A stretch of DNA of 64,000 nucleotides from Paenibacillus sp. RUD330 (GCF_002243345.2 NZ_CP022655.2:2544501-2608500); one strand, 5' to 3'. Numbered from the stretch's first letter, positions 1-8,519 are shown. The notes: generated by a model not told the origin, from the letters alone. Made by a program: numbers and translations.

Positions 1-1826
1 GCGAATGGCTGACGACGGTCGACCATAAGAAAATCGGCATCATGTACCTGATCGCCTCATTGCTCATGCTGTTCCGCGGCGGCGTCGACGCCTTGCTCAT
101 GCGGACGCAGCTGGCGCTCCCGAACGTGGAGTTCCTGCAGGCGGACCACTATAACGCCATCTTCACCACGCACGGCACGATCATGATCCTATTCATGGCG
201 ATGCCGATGATGTTCGCTCTCTTCAACATGGTCGTGCCTCTGCAGATCGGAGCCCGCGACGTCGCGTTCCCGTTCCTGAACGCGCTCAGCTTCTGGCTGT
301 TCCTGATGGGAGCGATGCTGCTGAACGTATCGTTCGTCATCGGCGGCTCTCCCGATGCGGGCTGGCTCAGCTATCCGCCTCTGTCGGAGCTATCGGGCAG
401 TCCCGGCGTCGGCCAGGACTTCTATATCTGGGGCATCCAGATTTCCGGTATCGGCTCCCTCGCCACCGGCATCAACTTTATCGTCACGATTCTGAAAATG
501 CGCGCGCCAGGCATGAAGCTGATGAAAATGCCGCTGTTCTCCTGGTCGGTGCTTTCGGCGTGCATCACCATTCTGTTCGCCTTCCCGATCCTGACGATCA
601 CGCTGGCGCTGCTGTTCCTGGACCGCTATTTCGGGGCCCACTTCTTCACGCTTGACGGCGGCGGCATGTCGATGATGTATGTCAACCTGATCTGGATGTG
701 GGGTCACCCCGAGGTGTATATCGTCGTGCTTCCCGCCTTCGGCATCTTCTCGGAGATCGTGGCCACCTTCTCGAAGAAGACGATATTCGGCTACAAGTCG
801 ATGGTCTTCGCGATGATGGTCATCAGCGTCCTGTCCTTCTTCACCTGGGTCCATCACTTCTTCACCATGGGCTCGAGCGCGGACGTCAACTCGTTCTTCG
901 CGATCACAACGATGGCGATAGCCATCCCGACCGGGGTCAAGGTGTTCAACTGGCTCTTCACCATGTTCCGAGGGAGAATCAGCTTCCAGAGCCCGATGCT
1001 CTGGACGATGGGCTTCATTCCTTGCTTCCTGGTCGGGGGAGCGACGGGCGTCATGCTCGCCGTCGCACCGGCGGATTTCCAGTACCACAACAGCTACTTC
1101 CTGATCGCCCACTTCCACCAGGTGCTCATCGGCGGCGTCGTGTTCGGCTACCTCGCCGGCATCTACTACTGGTGGCCGAAGCTGTTCGGCTTCAAGCTCG
1201 ACGAGAAGCGCGGACGCTGGGCGTTCTGGACCTGGAACATCGGCTTCTACGTCTGCTTCTTCCCGCAGTATTTCCTCGGCCTTGACGGCATGACGCGCCG
1301 CGTCTACACGTACGGCTGGGACCGCGGCTGGGCTGCGCTCAACTTCACGAGCACGATCGGCGCCTTCATGATGGGCATCGGCTTCCTGTTCCAGGTATGG
1401 CAGATTGCTTACAGCGTCCGCAAGGGCGAACGGGCGACCGGCGATGCGTGGGGCGGCAACGGCAGAACGCTGGAATGGTCGATTCCATCTCCGCCTCCGG
1501 TATACAACTTCGCGGTTGTGCCTCAGGTGAAGCATGCCGACGACTGGTTCCATGTCAAGGAAGACAAGGCGAAAGGAATCGAGCGTCCGAAGCAGCAGCT
1601 GGAGCCGATCCATATGCCGAAGAACTCCGCCATTCCATTCGTCATGGCAAGCTTCTTCTTCCTCGTGGGCTTCGGCTTCACGTTCCATTGGACCTGGATG
1701 ATCATCGTCGGCGCGCTGGGCGTCTTCGGAAGCCTGTTCGCACGTTCCTTCAGCTACGATGTGGATTATTATATTCCGGTCGATGAAGTCATCGAGACGG
1801 AACGGAAATTAGGGAGGTCGTACTAA
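1..1826 (+). CDS. qoxB: Cytochrome aa3 menaquinol oxidase subunit I (QoxB), 5' end outside window
   Basis: Heme-copper oxidase subunit I, the catalytic core of an aa3-600 type menaquinol oxidase in the cytoplasmic membrane. It reduces O2 to water and pumps protons. The reading frame is open from base 3 (EWLTTVDHKKIGIM), so roughly the first 45 residues are missing. Visible signatures are the quinol-site motif FRGGVD, the CuB/Tyr region WGHPEVYIVVLPAFG, the CuB histidine pair VHHFFTMG, and the heme ligands in HFHQVLIGG. The C-terminus (DEVIETERK) matches Bacillus QoxB rather than the cytochrome c oxidase CtaD, as does the make-up of the next two genes. The stop overlaps the qoxC start (TAATG). 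Confidence 0.93.
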   Translation, partial: EWLTTVDHKKIGIMYLIASLLMLFRGGVDALLMRTQLALPNVEFLQADHYNAIFTTHGTIMILFMAMPMMFALFNMVVPLQIGARDVAFPFLNALSFWLFLMGAMLLNVSFVIGGSPDAGWLSYPPLSELSGSPGVGQDFYIWGIQISGIGSLATGINFIVTILKMRAPGMKLMKMPLFSWSVLSACITILFAFPILTITLALLFLDRYFGAHFFTLDGGGMSMMYVNLIWMWGHPEVYIVVLPAFGIFSEIVATFSKKTIFGYKSMVFAMMVISVLSFFTWVHHFFTMGSSADVNSFFAITTMAIAIPTGVKVFNWLFTMFRGRISFQSPMLWTMGFIPCFLVGGATGVMLAVAPADFQYHNSYFLIAHFHQVLIGGVVFGYLAGIYYWWPKLFGFKLDEKRGRWAFWTWNIGFYVCFFPQYFLGLDGMTRRVYTYGWDRGWAALNFTSTIGAFMMGIGFLFQVWQIAYSVRKGERATGDAWGGNGRTLEWSIPSPPPVYNFAVVPQVKHADDWFHVKEDKAKGIERPKQQLEPIHMPKNSAIPFVMASFFFLVGFGFTFHWTWMIIVGALGVFGSLFARSFSYDVDYYIPVDEVIETERKLGRSY

Positions 1827-2431
1827 TGCAGCAGCATATCGTCTCTCCTGAGGTCCACGAGCATCATACCCAGGAACAGGAGTCGCTCAAGACAGCGGGC
1901 TTCTGGCTGTTCCTGGTATCCGATACTCTGCTGTTCGGCACCTTGTTCGCGACTTATGTCGTCCTGGTCGGCCATACGAACGGCGGACCTTCGGGCAAGG
2001 AGCTCTTCGAGATTCCGGGATTCGTCGCCTCGACGTTCCTCCTGCTGACGTCCAGCTTCACGAGCGGCCTGGCCGTTCTCCAGATGCAGGCCAAAAAGCT
2101 GAGCGGCATGATTTTCTGGCTGATCATGACGCTCCTGCTCGGAGCGGCGTTCCTTTACCTCGAGGTCACGGAGTTCGTGAACCTCGTCCATGAAGGAGCG
2201 AACATCGGCACGAGCGCGTTCCTGTCGGCCTTCTTCACCCTGGTCGGCACCCACGGAATCCACGTCACCGTCGGCATCTTCTGGTGCATCGGCCTGATCT
2301 TCCAGCTGCGCAAGCACGGAATCACAACGGTAACCAAGCGCAAGATCTCGAATTTCAGCCTGTACTGGCATTTTCTCGACGTGATCTGGATCTTCCTGTT
2401 CTCCGTCGTTTACCTCATGGGGGTGATGTAG
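1826..2431 (+). CDS. qoxC: Menaquinol oxidase subunit III (QoxC)
   Basis: Subunit III of the aa3-type quinol oxidase, 201 aa, with about five hydrophobic segments. The length and motifs (GFWLFLVSDTLLFGTLFATY, EFVNLVHEGA, LVGTHGIHVTVGI, LYWHFLDVIWIFLFSVVYL) fit the short QoxC/CyoC class. The start ATG shares one base with the qoxB stop, and AGGGAGG at 1811-1817 gives a good ribosome site, so translation is coupled. It probably stabilises subunit I and its proton uptake. The assignment is secure; only the electron donor (quinol rather than cytochrome c) is inferred from family resemblance and gene set. Confidence 0.93.
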   Translation: MQQHIVSPEVHEHHTQEQESLKTAGFWLFLVSDTLLFGTLFATYVVLVGHTNGGPSGKELFEIPGFVASTFLLLTSSFTSGLAVLQMQAKKLSGMIFWLIMTLLLGAAFLYLEVTEFVNLVHEGANIGTSAFLSAFFTLVGTHGIHVTVGIFWCIGLIFQLRKHGITTVTKRKISNFSLYWHFLDVIWIFLFSVVYLMGVM

Positions 2432-2776
2432 ATGAGCCAGCATTCCGATTCCCACGGCCATGGACATGGCCATCACGAAGAGCATAATCACGGGTCGCTC
2501 AAGTCCTATACGATCGGATTCATCATCTCGATCGTTCTGACTGTCATCCCGATGCTCGTCGTATTCAACGGCCTGATGTCCCGGACGGGGACACTGCTCG
2601 TCATCCTCGTCACAGCGATCCTGCAGCTTCTCGTCCAGCTTTTCTTCTTCATGCATATCAACGAAGGCGAGAAGCCTCGGTACAACGTCATGGCGCTGGT
2701 CCTCGGCTTCGTCATCGTCATCACGATCGTTGCCGGCTCCGTATGGATCATGTCTTTCAACTCGGTCGTCCAATAA
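2432..2776 (+). CDS. qoxD: Menaquinol oxidase subunit IV (QoxD/CyoD type)
   Basis: Small subunit IV of the quinol oxidase, 114 aa. It has a His-rich N-terminus (HGHGHGHHEEH at residues 8-18) and three membrane spans. SLKSYTIGFIISIVLTVIP and the terminal GSVWIM are hallmarks of the CyoD/QoxD family. The ATG follows the qoxC stop with no gap (TAGATG). It is the last gene of the operon and is followed by an intrinsic terminator at 2787-2825. The metal-binding-like histidine cluster is common in this subunit and may be structural only. Confidence 0.9.
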   Translation: MSQHSDSHGHGHGHHEEHNHGSLKSYTIGFIISIVLTVIPMLVVFNGLMSRTGTLLVILVTAILQLLVQLFFFMHINEGEKPRYNVMALVLGFVIVITIVAGSVWIMSFNSVVQ

Positions 2777-2786
2777 GCGTCATTCC

Positions 2787-2825
2787 TATCCCCGCCTCCA
2801 ATCAGGAGCGGGGATATTTTCTTTT
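2787..2825 (+). terminator. Intrinsic terminator of the qox operon
   Basis: A hairpin with arms TATCCCCGC..TCC and GGAGCGGGGATA is followed by TTTTCTTTT. It lies 10 bases after the qoxD stop. Confidence 0.85.
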
Positions 2826-2843
2826 CAAGCGGTTGGAACCGAC

Positions 2844-2872
2844 TTGACATGGCCAAGGCAGGTTGGTCTTAT
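2844..2872 (+). promoter_or_regulatory. Possible sigma-A promoter for the DUF402-SanA pair
   Basis: TTGACA at 2844-2849, a 17-base spacer and TCTTAT at 2867-2872. The -35 is perfect; the -10 matches four of six. It lies just after the qox terminator and about 130 bases before the next start codon. Confidence 0.4.
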
Positions 2873-3006
2873 TTGGCGTTACCGCTGGAGATGGACAGTA
2901 AGATGTGGTAAGCTGTCAACTAAAGGAAACACGGAAGAAAGGCAGGGGCGAACCGAGCATAGTCGCAGCGCCATTGCCGCATCTTAAGGGAAAGGGTACG
3001 TTCCAT

Positions 3007-3564
3007 ATGAAACGAAAATTTTCGGATCGGGCCAACTGGCGGCGTATCCTGCGCAAAAGCTACACATGCCTGACGCTTGACGGAGAGGATTTCAGAGGGC
3101 TGGTCACGTTTTACCGGATTCACGACCTCCGGGAACCGCTCTGGAAGGAGTACAACGGACGGAGGCTCTGCCTGGCCGACCGGGGCTATCTTTGGATGCA
3201 GCATTTTCCCCGCGGCGAGCATTTCGTCGTCACGACCATGTTCGACGACAAGGGCAAGGTCGTGCAGTGGTACATCGACATCTGCAAGACGCAAGGCCTA
3301 ACGGACCAGCAGGTTCCCTGGTTCGACGATCTTTATCTGGATATCGTCGTGCTTCCTACGGGAGAAGTGTTCCTGATGGACGAGGATGAGCTGGAGGATG
3401 CGATCCGCGACGGCGATGTGACGCGCAAGGAAGCGGCGATGGCGCGCAAGACGGCGGGAAGGCTGCTTGCCGCCATCAAGAACGGCCGCTTCCGCTACTT
3501 TACGCTCAGCCTGCGCCACCGCAAGACGCTGGCCGAACGGATGGGCGAGGTCAGCGAATCATGA
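3007..3564 (+). CDS. DUF402 family protein (NtdP-like nucleoside di/triphosphatase)
   Basis: A 185-aa soluble protein of the DUF402 family, whose studied Gram-positive member (NtdP) hydrolyses nucleoside di- and triphosphates. The core is typical: a beta-rich centre with WMQHFPRGEHF, then WYIDICK, LYLDIVVLPTGEVFLMDEDEL with its acidic cluster, and a helical tail. The start at 3007 (MKRKFSDRANW) has AAGGGAAAGGG upstream; the frame is open further back to 2905, but that stretch lacks family character. The stop overlaps the next gene by four bases (ATGA), so the two are co-translated. The exact substrate is not visible. Confidence 0.75.
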   Translation: MKRKFSDRANWRRILRKSYTCLTLDGEDFRGLVTFYRIHDLREPLWKEYNGRRLCLADRGYLWMQHFPRGEHFVVTTMFDDKGKVVQWYIDICKTQGLTDQQVPWFDDLYLDIVVLPTGEVFLMDEDELEDAIRDGDVTRKEAAMARKTAGRLLAAIKNGRFRYFTLSLRHRKTLAERMGEVSES

Positions 3565-4271
3565 AGGCGGCAGAGGCGGGTACGAACAAGCCGAAGCCGA
3601 CAAAAAAGACCGGGGCGGCGAAGAAGCCTGCCGCCCGGCGCAAAAAAAACCGACATGGCGGCCTGCTGGGCCGCCTTGTGCGCGCTTGCCTGCTTGTCGG
3701 GGCTCTCGGTGTATTTGCGGCGGGGTACCTGTTCTGGCAGATCACGCATTATTCTCCACCCAATCCGGTGCCGCAGCGGCAGGCCGGAATCGTGCTCGGA
3801 GCCGCTCTCTGGAACGATGCGCCGAGCCCTGGACTGAAGGAAAGGCTGGATCAGGCGCTGAAGCTGTACCAAGCCGGGAGAGTGGAGAAGCTGATCGTCT
3901 CCGGAGGGCTGGATCGCAACGGTTCCAAGCTGACGGAAGCACAGGGGATGAGGGTCTACCTCGTTTCGCGCGGCGTGCCCAAGGAAGCCGTCATTCTCGA
4001 GAACCGGGCGACAAGCACCTACGAGAACCTGGTGTTCAGCCGGGAAGCCGGCGAGGCCGCCGGCATCAAGTCCTATCTCATCATTACGCATGAGTATCAT
4101 GCCTCCAGGGCGCTCGACATGGCGCGCTTCCTCGGATTTCCCGATCCGGTCGTGAGCTCCGTCAAATCCAAAGTGCTCAACGCGGCAGCCAACGAGACCC
4201 GGGAGACGCTCGCTTACGGCAAGTGGCAGCTGGACAAGCTGCTCATGCTGGTCGGTCTCAAGCCGGTATGA
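3561..4271 (+). CDS. SanA/YdcF-like DUF218 membrane protein
   Basis: A 236-aa protein with a Lys/Ala-rich cytoplasmic N-terminus (residues 1-30), one membrane span (about 33-55) and an extracytoplasmic DUF218 domain. Family motifs are seen in order: GIVLGAALWND, LYQAGRVEKLIVSGG, TEAQGMRVYLVSRGVP, ENRATSTYENL and IITHEYHASRA. SanA/ElyC/YdcF proteins influence envelope integrity and vancomycin tolerance in other bacteria; their enzymatic activity is unsettled. It overlaps the preceding DUF402 gene by ATGA, implying a shared transcript. No terminator is obvious after it. Confidence 0.8.
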   Translation: MKAAEAGTNKPKPTKKTGAAKKPAARRKKNRHGGLLGRLVRACLLVGALGVFAAGYLFWQITHYSPPNPVPQRQAGIVLGAALWNDAPSPGLKERLDQALKLYQAGRVEKLIVSGGLDRNGSKLTEAQGMRVYLVSRGVPKEAVILENRATSTYENLVFSREAGEAAGIKSYLIITHEYHASRALDMARFLGFPDPVVSSVKSKVLNAAANETRETLAYGKWQLDKLLMLVGLKPV

Positions 4272-4320
4272 AGTCCGTCCGCATCCGGTCAAGGTCCGAT
4301 CTGAAGTCTGTCTGATTCTG

Positions 4321-4350
4321 TTAATATGGCTCTGCTGTCCCGAATACAAT
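4321..4350 (+). promoter_or_regulatory. Sigma-E-like (mother cell) promoter of spoVK
   Basis: TTAATATG (4321-4328), a 14-base spacer and AATACAAT (4343-4350). The -10 matches the Bacillus sigma-E consensus CATACAAT at seven of eight positions and the spacing is canonical. It lies 35 bases before the spoVK start. Bacillus spoVK is known to be expressed in the mother cell. Confidence 0.45.
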
Positions 4351-4384
4351 TGGTAGAGCCATTCAATTGCAGGAAGGACAGGTG

Positions 4385-5410
4385 ATGCCGCGGATGAACG
4401 GACACGCCGCTTCGGGACATCAGGGCGCTAGGCCCTCCCGCCAAATAAATGTCGTGCTGCGAAGCCATGAGACGTACGGTCTCGGAGCATCCTCTGCAGC
4501 CGCCCAGCAGCAGGTCGATTATCCCGAGCCTGCGGGGGCGGCCAGGCAGGCCCCCGCTGCCGATCCATATGCCGAGATCCAAAAGGAAATGGAGCATATG
4601 GTCGGCATGGAAGGGGTCAAATCGCTGATCTATGAAATCTATGCCTTGCTTCTGATCAGCCAGATGCGCTCGGAAGCCGGGCTCTCTGGCGGAGCGCAAG
4701 TCTATCATATGATATTCAAGGGCAATCCCGGCACCGGAAAGACGACGATCGCCCGCATCGTCGCCAAGCTGTTCCAGAAGATGGGCCTGCTGTCCAAGGG
4801 ACATCTGATCGAGGTCGAGCGGGCGGATCTGGTCGGCGAATATATCGGGCATACCGCTCAGAAAACCCGCGACCTCGTGAAGAAGGCGCTGGGAGGCGTC
4901 CTGTTCGTCGATGAAGCCTACAGCCTGGCAAGAGGCGGGGAGAAGGACTTCGGCAAGGAAGCGATCGATACGCTCGTCAAGGCGATGGAGGATTACCGCA
5001 GCCAGTTCGTCCTCATTCTGGCCGGCTACCCGCTCGAGATCGAGCATTTTCTCCTGACGAATCCCGGCCTGCCTTCGAGATTTCCGATCCAGATCGACTT
5101 TCCGGACTATTCGGTGGACCAGCTCATTCAGATCGCGGAGCTGATGGCCAAGGACCGGGACTATTCCTTGCTCCCGCAGACCGTCTTCAAGCTGAGGAGC
5201 CACCTGATGCAGGAAAAGACCGCTACGCTCTATTCCTTCAGCAATGCCCGTTATGTCCGCAATCTCATCGAAAAATCCATCCGCCACCAGGCCGTCAGGC
5301 TCCTCAACCAATATGCGTCGGCCAGTCCCGGCAGGCAGGAGCTCATGAGCATCCGTCCGGAGGACATGCGCTGGGAGGGGAAGGGCAAGGTGCCTGGTGA
5401 GCTCGGATAG
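4385..5410 (+). CDS. spoVK: Stage V sporulation protein K (AAA+ ATPase)
   Basis: A CbxX/CfxQ-type AAA+ ATPase, 341 aa, needed for spore maturation in Bacillus. A disordered N-terminus of about 70 residues precedes the ATPase core. Walker A is GNPGTGKTT (113-121), Walker B is VLFVDEAYSLARGG (about 172-185), followed by a sensor and arginine-finger region (PGLPSRFPIQIDFPDY). The ATG at 4385 sits seven bases after AGGAAGG (4371-4377); GTG at 4382 and TTG at 4367 are less likely. The following order hflX-ynbB-glnR-glnA is the same as in B. subtilis, which strongly supports the name. The 3' end runs up to the hflX start region. Confidence 0.92.
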   Translation: MPRMNGHAASGHQGARPSRQINVVLRSHETYGLGASSAAAQQQVDYPEPAGAARQAPAADPYAEIQKEMEHMVGMEGVKSLIYEIYALLLISQMRSEAGLSGGAQVYHMIFKGNPGTGKTTIARIVAKLFQKMGLLSKGHLIEVERADLVGEYIGHTAQKTRDLVKKALGGVLFVDEAYSLARGGEKDFGKEAIDTLVKAMEDYRSQFVLILAGYPLEIEHFLLTNPGLPSRFPIQIDFPDYSVDQLIQIAELMAKDRDYSLLPQTVFKLRSHLMQEKTATLYSFSNARYVRNLIEKSIRHQAVRLLNQYASASPGRQELMSIRPEDMRWEGKGKVPGELG

Positions 5411-5432
5411 GGCGAAAGGAGCTTCGCGAAGT

Positions 5433-6758
5433 TTGGATACGACTACCTATAGAACGGATCACGGCATGCCCGACAGGGCCGTTCTCGTCAGCCTGGTCAC
5501 CCAGGAGGCGAAGCGCGGCCCTTCGGATCCGGAGCATTCGCTCGAAGAGCTCGCCAACCTGGCCGATACGGCCGGCGTCGAGGTGCTCGCCACCGTCATA
5601 CAGAACAAGGAAGCGCCGGATCCCAAATGGCTCGTCGGCAAAGGCAAGGTCGAGGAGATCCGCGCCGTCAAGGAGGAGCTCGGCGCGACGACGATCATTT
5701 TCGACCAGGAGCTGTCGGGAGCGCAGGTGCGCAATCTCGAGGAATCGCTCGATGCCAAGATCATCGATCGGACCCAGCTTATTCTCGATATATTCGCCGG
5801 AAGGGCGAAAACCCGGGAAGGCATCATCCAGGTCGAGCTCGCCCAGCTGAGCTACCTGCTGCCGCGCCTGTCGGGACACGGCAAGAATCTGTCCCGCCTC
5901 GGCGGCGGAATCGGCACGCGCGGGCCGGGAGAGAGCAAGCTGGAGACCGACCGGAGGCATATCCGGGGACGCATCTCCGATCTCAAGGCCCATCTGCGGG
6001 AGCTGACGCGCACCCGCGAGCTTCACCGGGAGCGACGGCGCAAGACGGGCGTGACCCAAGTCGCGCTTGTCGGATATACGAACGCAGGCAAGTCGACGCT
6101 GATGAATGAGCTCACGCTCGCCGACGTGCTGGTCGAGAACCGGCTGTTCGCGACGCTGGACCCGACCTCCCGGGTTCTGGCGCTGCCAAGCGGCAATGAA
6201 GTCGTGCTCACGGATACGGTCGGCTTCATCCAGAACCTGCCCCATGATCTCGTGGCCGCCTTCCGCGCCACCTTGGAGGAAGTCGCGGAGGCGGACCTGA
6301 TCCTGCATGTCGTGGACAGCTCGTCTCCGATGCGGCGCGAGCAGATGCGCGTCGTCGAGGAGCTGCTCCAGCAGCTCGGGGCATCGGACAAGCCGCTCCT
6401 GCTCGTGTATAATAAGAAGGATCTGGTCGGAGGAGCGCTCAGAAGCCTGCTTCCGTCCAGCGGTCCTCGGCAGCTGCTCATCAGCGCCTACGACGCAGAA
6501 GACCGGAGCCGCCTGCTGCAGGCGATCCAGGACGAGCTTTCGGGGGAGACCCGGTCGTTTGCCCTGCCGGCCGACCGCGGGGACCTGATCGCGCTTGCCT
6601 ACCGTTGCGGCGAGGTACTGGAGCGGGAAGCGGACGGCGACGTCCTATGGCTGACGGTGGAGCTCAACCGCGCGGATTACGAAGTGAACGGACATAAGCT
6701 GGAGCCATACCGCCAGTCGCGGACCAGCGCCGGAATTACGACACAGCAAGGAGACTGA
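5433..6758 (+). CDS. hflX: GTPase HflX
   Basis: A ribosome-associated GTPase that splits stalled 70S ribosomes. The N-terminal HflX domain (DPEHSLEELANLADTAG, PKWLVGKGKVEEI, DQELSGAQ) is followed by a coiled linker with GGGIGTRGPGESKLE and a G domain: G1 GYTNAGKST (about 212-220), G3 DTVGFI, G4 NKKD. The preferred start is TTG 5433, with AAAGGAGC at 5415-5422 placed after the spoVK stop. An in-frame GTG at 5397 would overlap spoVK by 14 bases. Position between spoVK and ynbB matches Bacillus ynbA. Confidence in identity is high and in the exact start moderate. Confidence 0.93.
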   Translation: MDTTTYRTDHGMPDRAVLVSLVTQEAKRGPSDPEHSLEELANLADTAGVEVLATVIQNKEAPDPKWLVGKGKVEEIRAVKEELGATTIIFDQELSGAQVRNLEESLDAKIIDRTQLILDIFAGRAKTREGIIQVELAQLSYLLPRLSGHGKNLSRLGGGIGTRGPGESKLETDRRHIRGRISDLKAHLRELTRTRELHRERRRKTGVTQVALVGYTNAGKSTLMNELTLADVLVENRLFATLDPTSRVLALPSGNEVVLTDTVGFIQNLPHDLVAAFRATLEEVAEADLILHVVDSSSPMRREQMRVVEELLQQLGASDKPLLLVYNKKDLVGGALRSLLPSSGPRQLLISAYDAEDRSRLLQAIQDELSGETRSFALPADRGDLIALAYRCGEVLEREADGDVLWLTVELNRADYEVNGHKLEPYRQSRTSAGITTQQGD

Positions 6759-6765
6759 ATACAAG

Positions 6766-8013
6766 TTGGACAAGCTCATGAAGCTTGCGCAGGCGGCAGA
6801 GGCGAAGGTTCAATCCCGGTTCGCGGAATTGGATCTCGTCGCCGAGCGCAATCAGTGGAAAGTCATCGAAGCGTTTCAGAAGCATAAGGTCAGCGATTTT
6901 CATTTCAACGGATCTACCGGATACGGCTACAACGATCGGGGGCGCGAGGTGCTCGATCTCGTCTATGCCGACGTCTTCCGGTCCGAGGCCGCTCTCGTGC
7001 GGCCTCATTTTGCGTCCGGGACGCATACGATCAGCACGGCGCTGTTCGGACTGCTCCGTCCCGGGGACGAGCTGCTGTACATGACGGGGCGCCCTTACGA
7101 CACCCTGCACAAGGTCATCGGCAAGCCCGGAGACGGCACTGGCTCCCTCCAGGATTGGGGAATCCTCTATAAGGAGGCGGCGCTGGCGCCGGATGGCGGC
7201 GTCGATTGGGAAGCGGTCGAGACGCTCATCACGGAGCGGACCCGCGTCATCGGCATACAGCGCTCGAGGGGCTACGACTGGAGAGCTTCGTTCACCGTCG
7301 CTCAGATCGGAGAGATGGTCCGCCGAGTAAAATCCATCAAGCCGGATGTGCTCGTGTTCGTCGACAATTGCTACGGCGAGTTCACGGAATTGTCGGAACC
7401 GACCGAGATCGGAGCCGATCTCATCGCAGGATCGCTCATCAAGAATCCCGGCGGCGGACTTGCCGCGACAGGCGGATACATAGCGGGCAAGGCCGATGCC
7501 GTCCAGGCGGCCGCCTACCGGCTTACGGCGCCAGGCATCGGCTCCGAGGTCGGAGCGATGCTGGATACGCTGCGCGGCATTTATCAAGGACTGTTTCTGG
7601 CGCCGCATCTCGTCGGACAGGCATTGAAGGGCAGCGTGCTGTCGGCGGCGATGTTCGAGGAGCTCGGGTTCGAAACGTCCCCGGCCTGGAACGATCCGCG
7701 CACGGACCTGATTCAGGCGATCCGATTCGGCTCGCCCGACGCTCTCACGGCTTTCGTGCAAGGCATTCAGGCGGCGGCGGCTGTCGACTCGCATGTCGTG
7801 CCGGAGGCATGGGACATGCCGGGGTACGAGCATCCGGTCATCATGGCGGCCGGAGCGTTCATCCAGGGAGGCAGCCTGGAGCTGTCTGCCGACGCGCCCA
7901 TCCGCGAGCCCTATATCGCTTATATGCAGGGTGGATTGACCTATTCCCATGTCAAGTACGCTTTGCTGCAGTCGCTTCAAAGACTGGAGCAGCAGGGTAT
8001 TATTGTTAGTTAA
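6766..8013 (+). CDS. ynbB: Methionine gamma-lyase family PLP protein (YnbB)
   Basis: A 415-aa pyridoxal-phosphate protein of the Met_gamma_lyase (PF06838) family, sometimes called aluminium resistance protein. Its physiological substrate is unproven. Cofactor-site features are visible: GTHTISTALFG for phosphate contacts, the aspartate in VFVDNCYGEF, and the Schiff-base lysine in SLIKNPGGGLA. The start is TTG 6766 behind AAGGAG (6749-6754); the first ATG is codon 5. It begins eight bases after hflX. Its last codons overlap the GlnR box at 8004-8020 that controls the next operon. Confidence 0.85.
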   Translation: MDKLMKLAQAAEAKVQSRFAELDLVAERNQWKVIEAFQKHKVSDFHFNGSTGYGYNDRGREVLDLVYADVFRSEAALVRPHFASGTHTISTALFGLLRPGDELLYMTGRPYDTLHKVIGKPGDGTGSLQDWGILYKEAALAPDGGVDWEAVETLITERTRVIGIQRSRGYDWRASFTVAQIGEMVRRVKSIKPDVLVFVDNCYGEFTELSEPTEIGADLIAGSLIKNPGGGLAATGGYIAGKADAVQAAAYRLTAPGIGSEVGAMLDTLRGIYQGLFLAPHLVGQALKGSVLSAAMFEELGFETSPAWNDPRTDLIQAIRFGSPDALTAFVQGIQAAAAVDSHVVPEAWDMPGYEHPVIMAAGAFIQGGSLELSADAPIREPYIAYMQGGLTYSHVKYALLQSLQRLEQQGIIVS

Positions 8014-8020
8014 ACTTACA
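8004..8020 (+). promoter_or_regulatory. GlnR/TnrA box upstream of glnR
   Basis: TGTTAGTTAAACTTACA is a perfect match to the TGTNA-N7-TNACA operator bound by GlnR and TnrA. It lies 17 bases upstream of the glnR -35 and overlaps the ynbB stop codon. Confidence 0.85.
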
Positions 8021-8037
8021 CAAGAACCTAACATGAC

Positions 8038-8066
8038 TTGACACCTTTATGTCGCGCGATTACAAT
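8038..8066 (+). promoter_or_regulatory. Sigma-A promoter of glnRA
   Basis: TTGACA (8038-8043), exactly 17 bases, then TACAAT (8061-8066). This is a near-perfect vegetative promoter placed directly downstream of the GlnR box. Confidence 0.85.
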
Positions 8067-8105
8067 AGGTTCATAACTTATCGCGATTGGAAGGTTGATG
8101 TGAAC

Positions 8106-8519
8106 ATGGCTGACGATATACGCCGCAATATGGCTTTGTTTCCGATCGGAATCGTGATGAAGCTCACGGACCTGACCGCACGCCAAATCCGCTATTACGA
8201 GCAGCATGAATTGATTGTCCCGGCGCGCACCTCGGGCAACCAAAGGCTGTTTTCCTTTAACGACGCGGAAAGGCTGCTGGAGATCAAATCCCTTATCGAG
8301 AAGGGAGTCAACATCGCCGGAATCAAGCAGGTGATGAACCCGGTCTCCAAGGAATCCGAGGATGCGACCATCATGACGGAGATATCCGAAGTGAAGCGCC
8401 GAGAGCTCAGCGATTCCCAGCTCCGCCTGCTCCTGAAGCAGCAGCTGCAAGAGAAGCGCCCCGGCAAGGCTTCGCTTATCCAAGGCCAGCTGAGCCGCTT
8501 TTTCCCGAACAAACGCTAA
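8106..8519 (+). CDS. glnR: MerR-family nitrogen regulator GlnR
   Basis: Repressor of glnRA and other nitrogen genes, activated by feedback-inhibited glutamine synthetase, 137 aa. The N-terminal MerR winged helix is clear (FPIGIVMKLTDLTARQIRYY, then GNQRLFSFNDAERLLEIK). The C-terminal tail that senses glutamine synthetase is present and ends in LSRFFPNKR. ATG 8106 (MADDIRRNM) matches the start of Bacillus GlnR. GTG 8100 is also in frame and closer to GGAAGG (8089-8094). It is autoregulated through the box at 8004-8020, and glnA follows after 35 bases. Confidence 0.95.
   Translation: MADDIRRNMALFPIGIVMKLTDLTARQIRYYEQHELIVPARTSGNQRLFSFNDAERLLEIKSLIEKGVNIAGIKQVMNPVSKESEDATIMTEISEVKRRELSDSQLRLLLKQQLQEKRPGKASLIQGQLSRFFPNKR

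Noticed and set aside
390-1688. A 432-codon minus-strand frame under qoxB
   Set aside because: Antisense shadow of the oxidase; no domain and no ribosome site.
8048-8064. Second GlnR box over the glnRA -10
   Set aside because: Only the right half (TTACA) fits; the left half has two mismatches at fixed positions.
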